A program made the position numbers and the translations under genes. A stretch of DNA of 64,000 nt from Mycolicibacterium phocaicum (GTDB lineage Bacteria; Actinomycetota; Actinomycetes; Mycobacteriales; Mycobacteriaceae), in contig NZ_AP022616.1 in NCBI RefSeq assembly GCF_010731115.1, positions 930,001-994,000 of the forward strand, read 5' to 3'. Positions 22,223 to 34,788 of the stretch are shown here, piece by piece (within the stretch, counting starts at the first letter, position 1; each line of letters begins with the position of its first letter). The notes below the pieces were generated by a model. That model did no database searches and was not told the DNA's origin. It saw only the letters and a program-made list of their open reading frames with translations.

Positions 22223-23323
22223 TCAGCTCAATCGTGCCAGCGCACTGGCCGCGTCGTAGCCATTGAACCCGTCCAGGGTGCCGCTGCGCAGGCGGTTCAC
22301 CCAACCGGGGTCGGCGAGCAGCGCCCGCCCGATCGCGACCATGTCGAACTCGCCGGCGTCGAACTGCTCCACCAGCTGATCCACCGGCCCCGGTTCGATG
22401 ACCTGGCCGGGCTTCTCGGAGCGGAATGCGGTCTGCAGACCGACCGAACCGACCGTGATGACGGGCGTCCCGGTGACCTTCTTGGTCCAGCCGGCCAGGG
22501 TCAGAGCGGGGTCGGCGTCGGGGAACGCCGGCACATAGTGCCGACGCGTCGAGGGATGCAGCGCATCGACACCGGCGTCGACCAGCGGCGCCAGCAGTTC
22601 CTGCAGCTGCATCGGGTCGTCGACCAGCGTCGCGTTGTAGTCGGTGCCCTTCCACTGCGAGAAGCGGTAGATGATCGGGTAGTCCGGGCCGACCGCCGCG
22701 CGCACCGCCGCGACGACCTCGGCCGGGAAGCGGGTGCGATTCTGCACCGAGCCCCCGTATTCGTCGGTACGCAGATTCGTTCGGGTCCACAGGAATTGGT
22801 CGAGCAGGTAGCCGTGGGCGCCGTGCAGTTCGACCGCGTCGAAGCCGACCTCCTTGGCGTTGCGTGCCGCCTCGGCGTACCACTGCGCGACGGCGGGAAG
22901 CTCGTCGGCCGCCAGGGCACGGCCGATCCGCTCACCCAGTCCGTTGACTCCCGACGGACTGACCGGCGCCACCCCGTCGCGGTCACCACGCTCGGCGCCC
23001 TGGTGCCACAGCTGGGCGGCGATGGTCGCCCCGTGGCGGTGCACCGCGCTGGTGACGTTGCGCCAGCCGTCGAGCGCCTCCACGCCCACGAGCGTCGGGA
23101 TGTCCGGCGAGCCGGCGGCCGACGGGTCGCCCACCCGCACGCCTTCGGTGATGATCAGGCCGACGCCGCCGGCAGCCCGACGCGCGTAGTACTCCGCCAC
23201 GTCGGGCCCCGGCACACCTCCGGGCGACGCCTGCCTGGTCATGGGCGCCATCGCGAACCGGTTGGGTACGGTCAGGTTCCGCAGGGCCAGTGGGGCGAAG
23301 AGTCCAGATGCATCGACGGTCAT
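22223..23323 (-). CDS. Old Yellow Enzyme family NADH:flavin oxidoreductase
   Basis: An FMN-dependent ene-reductase of 366 residues with a TIM-barrel fold. Landmarks are LFAPLALRNLTVPNRFAMAP at the N-terminus, a Gln in the flavin-binding AAQLWHQGA, HGAHGYLLDQF (a barrel strand typical of the family), and TVGSVG and AIGRALLADP, the phosphate-binding loops near the end. It reduces activated C=C bonds; the natural substrate is unknown. The ATG at 23323 fits the family N-terminus, while a GTG 15 bases further upstream is in frame. It lies 45 bases before trxB1 and may share its transcript. Confidence 0.88.
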   Translation of the reverse strand: MTVDASGLFAPLALRNLTVPNRFAMAPMTRQASPGGVPGPDVAEYYARRAAGGVGLIITEGVRVGDPSAAGSPDIPTLVGVEALDGWRNVTSAVHRHGATIAAQLWHQGAERGDRDGVAPVSPSGVNGLGERIGRALAADELPAVAQWYAEAARNAKEVGFDAVELHGAHGYLLDQFLWTRTNLRTDEYGGSVQNRTRFPAEVVAAVRAAVGPDYPIIYRFSQWKGTDYNATLVDDPMQLQELLAPLVDAGVDALHPSTRRHYVPAFPDADPALTLAGWTKKVTGTPVITVGSVGLQTAFRSEKPGQVIEPGPVDQLVEQFDAGEFDMVAIGRALLADPGWVNRLRSGTLDGFNGYDAASALARLS

Positions 23324-23392
23324 GAGCCTATGCAACACCGTGGCGGCTCAACCGATTCCGCCGGTGCCCGGCTGCCGGTCAGTTGTCTGCTG

Positions 23393-24079
23393 TCATGCCG
23401 ATGACGGCAGCTCGTGTGCGCGGCGTGCTTCGAACCGCCAGATCGCCTGGTGCAGCGCATCGGCGTGCCAGCCGGCCGCATCCGCGACGGCGGCGAGCAG
23501 GCCCGCGGTGTCGATCGGGCCGTCGCGACCGATTTCGCGCGCGACGTATGCCGCGACGCTCGGATCCGTGCCGGGCAGTTCCGCCAGCATCAGCAGGAAG
23601 CGCCAGGTGAAGCCCGAGCGCTGACCGGGTATCGCGCACCACGCCCGCTTGGCCTCCTTCGCCAGCTCGGGGTCCGCGGCGACCACCCGCAGGTCTTCGG
23701 TGGTGCTGATCCCCAGTGCGACAAAGGCTTGCGCGACCTCCGTCAGCGCCACCGAGCGCAGCGGTGCGTCTTTCCTGGTGGATGTCGGCCGCCGATTACC
23801 GATCTGGGCGGCCCACGGTTCTGGGCCACCCAGTGCCTCGACATTCGCGAGCAGTTCGGGTGCACCGTCAGTGTCGGCGTCACCGCCCTGGCCCGCTCGA
23901 TAGCTGCGGTACCGCTCGATGATCGTGTCGACAGTCTCATGGCGAGCGCCGGTCGCGTAGATCGCGTCAATGATGCACAGCGCCAACGAGTTTGGATAGC
24001 CGACCGGCATGGGCCAGCTGGCGGGATCGCCGAGATCGCGTTCGCACGCGGCCCGCAATTGTTCGATGTCAGCGTTCAT
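23393..24079 (-). CDS. Conserved hypothetical protein
   Basis: A 228-residue acidic, mostly helical protein that I do not recognise. It lacks signal peptide and membrane helices. An N-terminal stretch (LCIIDAIYATGARHETVDTIIERY) and the later PGQRSGFTWRFLLMLAELPG are vaguely like helical DNA-repair folds of the HhH-GPD class, but the catalytic residues cannot be placed, so this is only a hint. The ATG at 24079 has GGAAGG upstream and is preferred to an in-frame start at 24100. It is encoded upstream of the Old Yellow Enzyme gene with a 69-base gap. Confidence 0.7.
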   Translation of the reverse strand: MNADIEQLRAACERDLGDPASWPMPVGYPNSLALCIIDAIYATGARHETVDTIIERYRSYRAGQGGDADTDGAPELLANVEALGGPEPWAAQIGNRRPTSTRKDAPLRSVALTEVAQAFVALGISTTEDLRVVAADPELAKEAKRAWCAIPGQRSGFTWRFLLMLAELPGTDPSVAAYVAREIGRDGPIDTAGLLAAVADAAGWHADALHQAIWRFEARRAHELPSSA

Positions 24080-24220
24080 CGTGGTGCCTTCCTGTCGCAT
24101 CGGACCGCCTTGGTCCTGATGCGCTGGAAGCTAGAGAAGGCGACCGACAAAAACGCTGCGACAGCGCCTCAGAATCGAGAGTTATCCACAGGCCTGAGCG
24201 CTTCGGAGTTCACCTTCCGC

Positions 24221-26488
24221 TCAGTGGTTGGCGAGCGCCCGGTCGATCAAGGCACCCATGGCCGGCCCCATGGCTGCTGAGTACTCGCGCGTCAGATGGC
24301 TCCCGTCGTAGAACACCATCGTGTTGCCCACTACCGCCGGACAGTTGTCGCTCGAGCAGAACAAATCGCCGGTGTTCATGTACTGCCCACCGTTGTCGCG
24401 AACGACAGCAGTTTCGGCCGCGATACCGGCGTTGTAGTTGGCAGGCCACGTACCCGCGCACGCCTTTGCGTCATCCAGATGCCCCGCCAGGCAGCTTGTT
24501 GCCACCGAGGGGAGGCTCGGTTCCGGCCCTAGGACCAACACCTGCGAACCAAAGCTGCGGAGCTCCTTCACCAGGTGCCCCAATCCGTCGATCCACCCGG
24601 AATTGAACGGGTTGAACCCCGGTTTGCCCCACACGCCGATGCCGTCCGGGCCGTAGCCCCGTACCGCGGTCACCACCACCAGTTGCGGGGGCTCGGCGCG
24701 CAGTCGGGCCATGATGCCGTCACGCCACTGGGCACAGCGCTGCAACTCCTCCGACATCGCATTCAGATGGGACGTGAGCGGTAGGTCGACAACCGGGCAT
24801 GAAGCTTTCCCCATCAGCACCATGCGCCAATCCCGCTCATCGACAGCCCGCTGGAATGCGGGGTTCCACATGCCGGCGTGGGAGTCGCCGAACACGGCGA
24901 TCGTCGTCGCCGATGACCGGTTACCCGTCACGCACTCCGGGTGACTGCCGTCGAACGGCAGCGAACGCACGCAGCCGTTCGCGACAATCGAATTGATCTC
25001 GGCAGCGGTGCCGGTGAGCGACGGCGTCAGATTCGACGGCACGGCCGTCATTCCCACCGACGCCTTGACAACTGTGTTCACCTGGGCGAACGCATCCCGC
25101 ACAGCAGTGTCGTACGCCGCCATCGGAAGACCCTGCGGCGTCGGCTTGGCGGCGAAAGCCAGTGGCGGCGCCGCCGGTCCGTGTCCGACCGGCGCGGGTG
25201 TTCCCACCAGCAAGATCGCTCCCGCACCCACCGCGATTGCAGTGACGACGGCGCCCAGGCCCAGGCTGTTGCGAGGCGATGTACGAATGCGGTCAGCGAA
25301 TCGCAGCGGGTTTTCGATGTACCGCAGGGTCAGCACGGCCAACCCTGCCGACAATGCCGCCGCGGCCAGTCGCACGGGCAGGCTCACCGCGTGACCCAGG
25401 AATGCCGGGATCAACACCAGCACCGGCCAGTGCCACAAATACCACGAATACGAAATCCGGCCGATCGACCGCATCGGCGCCAACCCCAGGAAGCGACCGC
25501 ACCCCGTCTCTGCATGCGCGCACCCGGCCGCGATGATCAGCGCCGCGCCCAGCGTGGGAAGCAGCGCGACAACACCGGGGTAATCGGATGCGCCGTCGAT
25601 CCAGTAGCAGGAGAACAGCACCATCGCCAGACCGGCCCACCCCAGCACAGCGGCGCCGATACGCGGCAGCCGCTGCCAGTAGACCGCGGTGAGCGCCACC
25701 AGTCCACCGATGGCCAACTGCCAAGCGCGGGTGGGCAATGACAGGTAGGCGGCCGGCGGCATGATGTAGGTCAGCACCAGCGACGTCGCGAACGACACCA
25801 CCACAACCAGTCCAAGCATTGCGATGAACGGAACCGGCGACGACGTCCCCTCGTTCCGGTCACGACCTCGTCGTACCACCCGACGTACGAACCAGGCCGT
25901 CACGATCAGGAGAACCGGCCACAGCAGGTAGAACTGTTCCTCTACGCCCAGCGACCAGTAGTGCTGAAACGGCGACGGTGTGGTGAGGGCATCTCTACCG
26001 AAATAGTTGATTCCCGAAGCAATGAACCAGTAGTTGCTCACATAGAGCGCGCTGGTGATCGCGTCCAGGCCGACGGTCTTGACCTGTAGGGGCGACACGA
26101 TGAAGGCCGCCGCAATGACGGTGACAACACCCACAGTGGCCGACGCCGGCAGCAACCGCCGTGCGCGGGCACCCCAGAAGCGGCGCAGGCTGATGCTCCC
26201 CGAGGTACCGACTTCGCGCCACAGCACGCCGGAAATCAGGAATCCGGAGATGACGAAGAAGACGTCAACACCGACGAAACCGCCCTTGACCCCGGGTATT
26301 TCGGCGTGGAACAAGACGACTGCCAGAACCGCAATGGCGCGTAGTCCCTCGATGTCGGGACGAAAACCCTTGGGCACTTTCGTATCCGTTTTGGGTGCGG
26401 CCGGATTCCCTCCCGATCCGTAACCGGGTGAGGCTGCCGTCCGCCCAGAGCCCTTCTGGCGTCCGGAATCCATCTGTTCAGTGACCAC
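24221..26488 (-). CDS. Membrane O-acyltransferase with C-terminal SGNH domain
   Basis: Probably transfers acetyl or another acyl group to a cell-envelope glycan. The N-terminal part is an acyltransferase-3 domain: FRPDIEGLRAIAVLAVVLFH with the catalytic His near residue 60, then FVGVDVFFVISGFLIS and about ten membrane helices. The C-terminal third is an extracytoplasmic SGNH hydrolase-like domain with block I GDSHAGMW and the final DGSHLT. This is the OafA/Rv0111-like layout. The start is uncertain: GTG 26488 has GGGA upstream, ATG 26473 and further GTGs are in frame. The gene stands alone at a locus holding fadE15/ctpD in M. tuberculosis. Confidence 0.88.
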   Translation of the reverse strand: MVTEQMDSGRQKGSGRTAASPGYGSGGNPAAPKTDTKVPKGFRPDIEGLRAIAVLAVVLFHAEIPGVKGGFVGVDVFFVISGFLISGVLWREVGTSGSISLRRFWGARARRLLPASATVGVVTVIAAAFIVSPLQVKTVGLDAITSALYVSNYWFIASGINYFGRDALTTPSPFQHYWSLGVEEQFYLLWPVLLIVTAWFVRRVVRRGRDRNEGTSSPVPFIAMLGLVVVVSFATSLVLTYIMPPAAYLSLPTRAWQLAIGGLVALTAVYWQRLPRIGAAVLGWAGLAMVLFSCYWIDGASDYPGVVALLPTLGAALIIAAGCAHAETGCGRFLGLAPMRSIGRISYSWYLWHWPVLVLIPAFLGHAVSLPVRLAAAALSAGLAVLTLRYIENPLRFADRIRTSPRNSLGLGAVVTAIAVGAGAILLVGTPAPVGHGPAAPPLAFAAKPTPQGLPMAAYDTAVRDAFAQVNTVVKASVGMTAVPSNLTPSLTGTAAEINSIVANGCVRSLPFDGSHPECVTGNRSSATTIAVFGDSHAGMWNPAFQRAVDERDWRMVLMGKASCPVVDLPLTSHLNAMSEELQRCAQWRDGIMARLRAEPPQLVVVTAVRGYGPDGIGVWGKPGFNPFNSGWIDGLGHLVKELRSFGSQVLVLGPEPSLPSVATSCLAGHLDDAKACAGTWPANYNAGIAAETAVVRDNGGQYMNTGDLFCSSDNCPAVVGNTMVFYDGSHLTREYSAAMGPAMGALIDRALANH

Positions 26489-26744
26489 CCGGTGTTCCCG
26501 TCCTTCCACCACACCATCAAGCAAGGCAAACAAGTTGGTTCGCCGGTGGAACGACGGACATTCGACGTCGCCGACGGCACAACACATCGACTCCACGCCG
26601 ACTCCGCAACCGGTCATCAGACCGGAGATTCGGATAGTAGTGTCGTTGAGCGGCGTTATTTACGCAAGTGTGGACAGAACGTCTCAGCAAACATTGTCAA
26701 GCCTGGACGCGCCCACTCGAACGCCGTTTCAGCGAAATTTAGGA

Positions 26745-27115
26745 CTAGACCGTGAAGCCGAGCGCCCGAAGCTGCTCGCGGCCGTCGTCGGTGATCTTGT
26801 CCGGCCCCCACGGCGGGTTCCACACCCAGTTCAGCTTCAGATCGCTGACCAGGCCCGCACCCACCAAGGCAGTCCGCGACTGGTCTTCGATGACGTCGGT
26901 CAACGGGCAGGCCGCCGACGTCAGCGTCATATCGAGCTTCGCGACGGTGCCTTCATCGCCTTCTTCAAGGCTCATGCCGTAGACCAGGCCGAGGTCGACG
27001 ACATTGATGCCCAGCTCGGGGTCGACGACGTCGCGCATCGCCTCCTCGACCGCATCGAGCAGTTCGGGGTCATCGACGGCGTTGACCGCAGTCGTTTCCT
27101 CGGGTGTGGCTTCAC

Positions 27116-27119
<4 letters not shown>
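26745..27119 (-). CDS. sufT: SufT-like iron-sulfur assembly factor (DUF59/MIP18)
   Basis: A 124-residue DUF59 protein (Rv1466-like) that helps deliver iron-sulfur clusters to target enzymes. The core shows EEAMRDVVDPELGINVVDLG and TLTSAACPLTDVI, the latter holding the conserved Cys of the family, and ends with VWNPPWGPDKITDDGREQLR. The ATG overlaps the sufU stop (ATGA). It is the last gene of the suf operon. No clear terminator hairpin was seen in the A+T-richer 256-base gap (26489-26744) that separates it from the acyltransferase gene. Confidence 0.93.
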
Positions 27120-29623
<2,504 letters not shown>

Positions 29624-29627
<4 letters not shown>

Positions 29628-30829
29628 GAGTTGTTGCGTCCTTCAGTCAGTTCAAGTTCGTGTTCGATGGCGGCGGTGAGGCGTTCGCGGACTTCCGGCA
29701 CGGCGATCTTTTGGATGATCTCGCCGAAGAAGCCCCGGACCACCAGGCGGCGGGCCTGGTCTTCGGGGATACCGCGGGCCTGCAGATAGAAGAGCTGCTC
29801 GTCGTCGAAACGTCCGGTGGCACTGGCGTGTCCGGCGCCGACGATCTCGCCGGTCTCGATCTCGAGATTCGGCACCGAGTCGGCGCGCGCGCCGTCGGTG
29901 AGCACCAGGTTGCGGTTCACCTCGAAGGTGTCGGTGCCCAGCGCCTCTGCGCGGATCAGCACGTCGCCGATCCACACGGTGTGAGCATCGGGCTTCTTCG
30001 AGTCCGGATCCCCTTGCAGCGCACCCTTGTACAACACGTTGGAGCGGCAGTTCGGCACCGCGTGGTCGACAAGCAGCCGCGACTCGAAGTGCTGACCGTC
30101 GTCGGCGAAGTACAGGCCCAGCATCTCGGCGTCGCCGCCGGCCGCGAGGTAGCGGGTGCGCGAGGTCAACCGTACGACGTCGCCGCCGAGGGTGACGGCG
30201 ACGTGCCGCAGCACTGCGTCCTTGCCCAGGGTGGCGTGGTGGGTGCTGACGTTCACCGCGTCGTCGGCCCAGTCGGCGATCGACACGACTGTCAGCCGCG
30301 CGGCGTCGCCGACGACGAATTCGATGTTGTCAGCGTAAGTTCCGCTGCCGCTCTGGTCGATGACGACGACGGCCTCGCCCAGTTCGGCGACCCGCAGCTG
30401 CAGGTGGCCATAGGCGGTCTTGCCCTCACCGGGACCGGCGATGGCGATCTCGATGGGCTCGGCGACCTGAACATCGCGCCCGACGGACACGATGGTGGCC
30501 TCGGTGAACGACGAATATGCCTGTGCGGCAACGCGGTCGGCCGGAACACCGCCCTGGCCCAGCCGCGAATCGTCGCGCCCGACGGTCTCGACGGTGACAC
30601 CGTCACGCGCCGAAACCTCAATGCGCGCAGCGCCGGTGGCTTCGGCGGAGCCGTCGTGCAGGCCGTGCAGTCGCTTCAGCGGAGTGAACCGCCAGAGCTC
30701 GTCGCGGCCGTGCGGCACTTCGAAAGCGTTGACGTCAAAGGACGTAAACAGCTCGCCCTTGTTGGCGGGAGCCAACGGTGTACCTTGCGTGGCGACGATT
30801 CCCTCCGCCGCCTCGGTCAAGTTGGTCAT
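29624..30829 (-). CDS. sufD: Fe-S assembly protein SufD
   Basis: A beta-helix scaffold subunit of SufBC2D, 401 residues. The N-terminal helical part contains DELWRFTPLKRLHG and the C-terminal core has GHASATGRFDDEQLFYLQAR, shared with SufB, and a GFFGEII end motif. The ATG and the sufB TAA overlap by one base. Confidence 0.96.
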
Positions 30830-32256
30830 TAACCGACAGCACCTTCCATCTGCAGCTCGATCAGCCGGTTCAGCTCGAGCGCGTATTCCATTGGCAGTTC
30901 CTTGGCGATGGGCTCGACGAAGCCGCGCACCACCATCGCCATGGCCTCGTCCTCGGTCAGGCCGCGGCTCATCAGATAGAACATCTGATCCTCGCTGACC
31001 TTCGACACCGTGGCCTCGTGACCCATCGTGACGTCGTCCTCACGGATGTCGACGTACGGGTACGTATCCGAGCGGCTGATGTTATCCACCAGCAGCGCAT
31101 CGCATTTCACGCTCGACTTGGAGCCGTGTGCACCCTTGTTGACCTGGATCAGGCCGCGGTACGACGACCGGCCGCCACCGCGGGCGACGGACTTCGAGAC
31201 GATATTCGAGGACGTGTTCGGAGCCAGGTGCACCATCTTGGCGCCGGTGTCCTGGTGCTGGCCTTCACCCGCGAACGCCACCGAGAGCACCTCGCCCTTG
31301 GCGTGCTCGCCGGTCATCCAGACCGCCGGGTACTTCATGGTGACCTTCGAACCGATGTTGCCGTCGATCCACTCCATGGTCGCGCCGGCCTCGGCGCGGG
31401 CTCGCTTGGTGACCAGGTTGTAGACGTTGTTCGACCAGTTCTGGATGGTCGTGTACCGAACGCGCGCACCGGGTTTCACCACGATCTCGACGACGGCCGA
31501 GTGCAGCGAGTCCGACTTGTAGATCGGCGCAGTACATCCCTCGACGTAGTGCACGTAGGAGCCCTCGTCGGCGATGATCAGCGTCCGCTCGAACTGGCCC
31601 ATGTTCTCGGTGTTGATCCGGAAGTAGGCCTGCAGCGGGATGTCGACGTGCACGCCCGGCGGCACGTAGATGAACGAGCCACCCGACCACACGGCGGAGT
31701 TCAGCGCGGAGAACTTGTTGTCACCGGACGGGATCACGGTGCCGAAGTATTTCTTGAACAGCTCCGGGTGCTCACGCAGGCCCGAGTCGGTGTCCAGGAA
31801 GATGACGCCCAGCGCCTCGAGGTCTTCGCGGATCTGGTGGTACACCACTTCGGACTCGTACTGCGCGGCGACGCCGGCGACCAGGCGCTGCTTCTCGGCC
31901 TCCGGGATGCCCAGGCGGTCGTAGGTGTTCTTGATGTCCTCGGGCAGTTCCTCCCAGGACGTGGCCTGCTTCTCGGTGGACCGCACGAAGTACTTGATGT
32001 TGTCGAAGTCGATGCCGTCGAGGTCGCTGCCCCAGCGCGGCATGGGCTTCTTGTCGAAGATGTGCAGCGACTTGAGCCGGAAGTCGAGCATCCACTCGGG
32101 CTCGTTCTTCTTGGCGGAGATGTCGCGGACAACAGCCTCGTTCAGCCCGCGGGTCGCGGCGGCGCCTGCGGCATCACTGTCAGCCCAGCCATAGCCGTAG
32201 GTGCCCAGGGAGGCAATGGTTTCCTCCTGGGTCAACTGTTCCGGGGTGGTCGTCAT
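30829..32256 (-). CDS. sufB: Fe-S assembly protein SufB, intein-free
   Basis: The core subunit on which the cluster is assembled in the SufBCD complex. The ATG at 32256 overlaps the sufR TGA and gives 475 residues, the normal length without an intein; in M. tuberculosis the same gene (Rv1461) is interrupted by one. The sequence runs unbroken through [20 protein letters not shown], where a conserved Cys lies, to the terminal [21 protein letters not shown] long open frame upstream of the ATG is sufR antisense-frame noise. Confidence 0.97.
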   Translation of the reverse strand: MTTTPEQLTQEETIASLGTYGYGWADSDAAGAAATRGLNEAVVRDISAKKNEPEWMLDFRLKSLHIFDKKPMPRWGSDLDGIDFDNIKYFVRSTEKQATSWEELPEDIKNTYDRLGIPEAEKQRLVAGVAAQYESEVVYHQIREDLEALGVIFLDTDSGLREHPELFKKYFGTVIPSGDNKFSALNSAVWSGGSFIYVPPGVHVDIPLQAYFRINTENMGQFERTLIIADEGSYVHYVEGCTAPIYKSDSLHSAVVEIVVKPGARVRYTTIQNWSNNVYNLVTKRARAEAGATMEWIDGNIGSKVTMKYPAVWMTGEHAKGEVLSVAFAGEGQHQDTGAKMVHLAPNTSSNIVSKSVARGGGRSSYRGLIQVNKGAHGSKSSVKCDALLVDNISRSDTYPYVDIREDDVTMGHEATVSKVSEDQMFYLMSRGLTEDEAMAMVVRGFVEPIAKELPMEYALELNRLIELQMEGAVG

Positions 32257-33002
32257 TGCGACACTCCTTCTTCTTGGGTCGCGGTGTGGATGGAGTGGAC
32301 TGCGTTCTCGGGGATCACGGGGACGTGCGTAGTGCACGCACAATCGCCGTTGACGATGGTGGCCAGGCGCTGCACGTGCGTACCGAGTACCTCGGCGAAC
32401 GCTTCGCGCTCGGCGTCGCACAGCTCGGGGAATTCCTCGGCGACGTGCGACACCGGACAGTGGTGCTGGCAGATCTGCACGCCGCCGATGGGTCCGGTCA
32501 CCGGCGTCGTCGTGGTGGCGTAGCCGGCCTTGGTCAGCGCCGTGGCCACCTGATCCGCGGTGTCGGTGATGTCGTCGGTCGCGGTGACGCCGGACAGGAT
32601 CGAGTCGATACGGCGACGGGCGAAGGTGCGGATGGCGTCGTCGCCACCGATCTCACGCAGCTGGCGCATGGCGGCCGCGGCGAGGTCGTCGTAGGTATGG
32701 CCGAGCTTGGCGCGCCCGGCGGCGGTGAGGCGGTAGCGCTTGGCGGGACGGCCACGGCCGTTGTGCTGCCACGCGGCGGCGGCGCTGGATTCGGCGTCGC
32801 CGGCCTCGATGAGCGCGTCGAGATGACGCCGCACGCCGGCCGCGGAGATGCCGAGTTGCTCGCCGATCTGGCTCGCGGTCACGGCGCCTTCCAGCAGCAA
32901 CTGCACGATCGCCGAGCGGGTGTGACCGTCGGAAACAGCCGTGGCCGACGCCACCGCGGTCGCGGTGCCGACAGCTTCGGGAGCTCCGGACGGCAATTTC
33001 AC
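32253..33002 (-). CDS. sufR: SufR, Fe-S-sensing repressor of the suf operon
   Basis: An ArsR/DeoR-like winged-helix regulator of about 249 residues. The DNA-binding part is [20 protein letters not shown] near residue 45. The cluster cysteines lie in [20 protein letters not shown] and [10 protein letters not shown]. In mycobacteria SufR binds a [4Fe-4S] cluster and represses its operon. The open frame starts at GTG 33056, but the probable promoter lies inside that stretch (TAGATT at 33032-33037), so the GTG at 33002, about 20 bases after the expected transcription start, is preferred. No ribosome-binding site is visible. Confidence 0.92.
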   Translation of the reverse strand: MKLPSGAPEAVGTATAVASATAVSDGHTRSAIVQLLLEGAVTASQIGEQLGISAAGVRRHLDALIEAGDAESSAAAAWQHNGRGRPAKRYRLTAAGRAKLGHTYDDLAAAAMRQLREIGGDDAIRTFARRRIDSILSGVTATDDITDTADQVATALTKAGYATTTTPVTGPIGGVQICQHHCPVSHVAEEFPELCDAEREAFAEVLGTHVQRLATIVNGDCACTTHVPVIPENAVHSIHTATQEEGVSQ

Positions 33003-33015
33003 AACACCATTGTGA
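32999..33015. promoter_or_regulatory. Candidate SufR operator
   Basis: A perfect palindrome TCACAA-N5-TTGTGA (arms 32999-33004 and 33010-33015) lies between the suf -10 element and the preferred sufR start. Its TGTGA half matches the half-site reported for mycobacterial SufR, supporting autorepression by blocking initiation. Confidence 0.6.
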
Positions 33016-33031
33016 CGGAATTCAGAAACCG

Positions 33032-33037
33032 AATCTA
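33032..33037 (-). promoter_or_regulatory. Probable -10 element of the suf operon
   Basis: TAGATT on the minus strand fits TANNNT and would start transcription near 33025, just before the palindrome. No good -35 is seen. Confidence 0.5.
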
Positions 33038-33096
33038 GGAAGGTAACCCTTATCACCGCGGTCCCGCGGTTCAGCGGCCCGAAAACGGCCTACGGC

Positions 33097-33102
33097 TAAT
33101 CT
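33097..33102 (+). promoter_or_regulatory. -10 element of leaderless mptB mRNA
   Basis: TAATCT ends exactly six bases before the mptB ATG, the spacing that makes the A of ATG the first transcribed base. No ribosome-binding site precedes the gene. Confidence 0.6.
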
Positions 33103-33108
33103 GCTCTG

Positions 33109-34788
33109 ATGCCCGACCGCCTTCAGCACCTGAGCACGGCCGTCGCGCACTGGCATGCCGACGAGCCGTCCGTCGGCTCCCCCCTCAATGCGTCCGAGAT
33201 CGCCTCCCTGCGCCGGACCCGCCGGTTCGGGGCGACCGGAACGGTACTGATGGCCATCGGCGCGCTCGGCGCCGGCGCCCGGCCCGTCGTGCAGGACCCG
33301 ACGTTCGGGGTGCGCCTGCTGAACCTGCCGTCCCGCATCCAGACCGTCTCGCTAACCATGACCACGACCGGCGCCGTCATGATGGCGTTGGCCTGGCTGA
33401 TGCTGGGCCGCTACACGCTGGGCAAACGCCGGATGTCCCGCAGCCAGCTGGACCAGACGCTGCTGCTGTGGGCGCTGCCCCTGCTGATCGCGCCGCCGAT
33501 GTACAGCAAGGACGTCTACTCCTATCTGGCGCAGAGCCAGATCGCGAGCATCGGGCTGGACCCCTACCGCGTCGGCCCGGCGACCGGTCTCGGGCTCGGC
33601 CACGTCTTCACCCTGACGGTGCCCAGCCTGTGGCGGGAAACGCCGGCGCCCTACGGACCGCTGTTCCTGTGGATCGGGCGCGGCATCTCCGAGATAACCG
33701 GCGACAACATCGTCGCCGGCGTGCTCTCGCACCGGCTGGTCGTGCTGCTCGGGGTCGCGGCCACGGTGTGGGCAACGCCACGGCTGGCGCGCCGCTGCGG
33801 TGTCGCCGAAGTCAGCGCACTGTGGCTGGGACCGTGTAATCCCCTGCTCTTCATGCACCTCATCGCGGGCATCCACAACGAAGCGCCGATGCTCGGACTG
33901 ATGCTCGCCGGCACCGAATTCGCCATGCGCGGCATCGATTCCGCCCGCCCGTTCCTCCCACGGCCCCTGCGCCGGCCACGGCACCGCGATGACTGGGCCG
34001 CCTGGTACCCACTGGCGATGCTGCTCACCGGCACGGTGCTGATCGCCATGTCGTCGCAGATCAAGCTGCCGTCCCTGCTCGCACTGGGTTTCGTGGCGAT
34101 GGCCCTCGCGCGCCGGCTCGGCGGGACGGTCAAGGCCTTCTTCCAGGCCTGCGTGCCGCTGGGCACCGTCGCACTCGCGGTCATGGCGCTCATCGGCTGG
34201 GCCAGCGGCCTGGGCTTCGGCTGGCTGTTCACCCTCGGCACCGCCAACGTGGTGCGGTCCTGGATGTCGCCGCCGACGCTGGTCGCGCTCGGTACCGGAC
34301 AGGTCGGCATCCTGCTGGGACTGGGCGATCACACCACCGCGGTCCTCGGGCTGACGCGTGGGATCGGCGTCTTCGTCATCGGTGTGCTGGTGAGCTGGCT
34401 GCTGCTGTCGGTGCTGAGGGGGCGGCTGCACCCACTGGGCGGCCTCGGCGTCGCCATGGGCGCGACGGTGCTGCTGTTCCCCGTCGTGCAGCCCTGGTAC
34501 CTGCTGTGGGCGATCATCCCGCTGGCCTGCTGGGCCACCCGGCCGGGCTTCCGCGGCACGACCATCGTGGTGACGTTCGTCGTCGGCGTCTTCGGCCCGA
34601 CGGCCAACGGCGACCGGTTCGCGCTGTTCCAGATTCTCGACGCCACCTTGGCCAGCACCGTCATCGTGCTGCTGTTGATCGCGCTGACCCGTAACCGCCT
34701 GCCGTGGCGCGGATTGCCGGAATCAGACAACGGTGACGCCCCTGGTAGCTCCCCTGCCAGGCCCGACGCTTACGCTGAATCACCGTGA
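33109..34788 (+). CDS. mptB: Alpha-(1->6)-mannosyltransferase MptB
   Basis: A polyprenyl-phosphomannose-dependent GT-C glycosyltransferase that starts the alpha-1,6-mannan core of lipomannan and lipoarabinomannan. The 559-residue membrane protein has about 13 hydrophobic helices and an early extracytoplasmic loop with the acidic/Tyr motif MYSKDVYSYLAQ, typical of GT-C enzymes, and NPLLFMHLIAGIHNEAP. It matches Rv1459c in position and size. It is followed by the ABC transporter pair with a GTGA overlap, as in M. tuberculosis, hinting that the exporter serves the same glycolipid pathway. The start is supported by the leaderless promoter. Confidence 0.93.
   Translation: MPDRLQHLSTAVAHWHADEPSVGSPLNASEIASLRRTRRFGATGTVLMAIGALGAGARPVVQDPTFGVRLLNLPSRIQTVSLTMTTTGAVMMALAWLMLGRYTLGKRRMSRSQLDQTLLLWALPLLIAPPMYSKDVYSYLAQSQIASIGLDPYRVGPATGLGLGHVFTLTVPSLWRETPAPYGPLFLWIGRGISEITGDNIVAGVLSHRLVVLLGVAATVWATPRLARRCGVAEVSALWLGPCNPLLFMHLIAGIHNEAPMLGLMLAGTEFAMRGIDSARPFLPRPLRRPRHRDDWAAWYPLAMLLTGTVLIAMSSQIKLPSLLALGFVAMALARRLGGTVKAFFQACVPLGTVALAVMALIGWASGLGFGWLFTLGTANVVRSWMSPPTLVALGTGQVGILLGLGDHTTAVLGLTRGIGVFVIGVLVSWLLLSVLRGRLHPLGGLGVAMGATVLLFPVVQPWYLLWAIIPLACWATRPGFRGTTIVVTFVVGVFGPTANGDRFALFQILDATLASTVIVLLLIALTRNRLPWRGLPESDNGDAPGSSPARPDAYAESP

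Noticed and set aside
24182..24190. Perfect DnaA box TTATCCACA
   Set aside because: A single isolated 9-mer; one chance match in 64 kb is not surprising, and dnaA, dnaN and clustered boxes are absent.
30829..32256. Intein in SufB
   Set aside because: The 475 residues are contiguous with conserved motifs throughout; there is no insertion.
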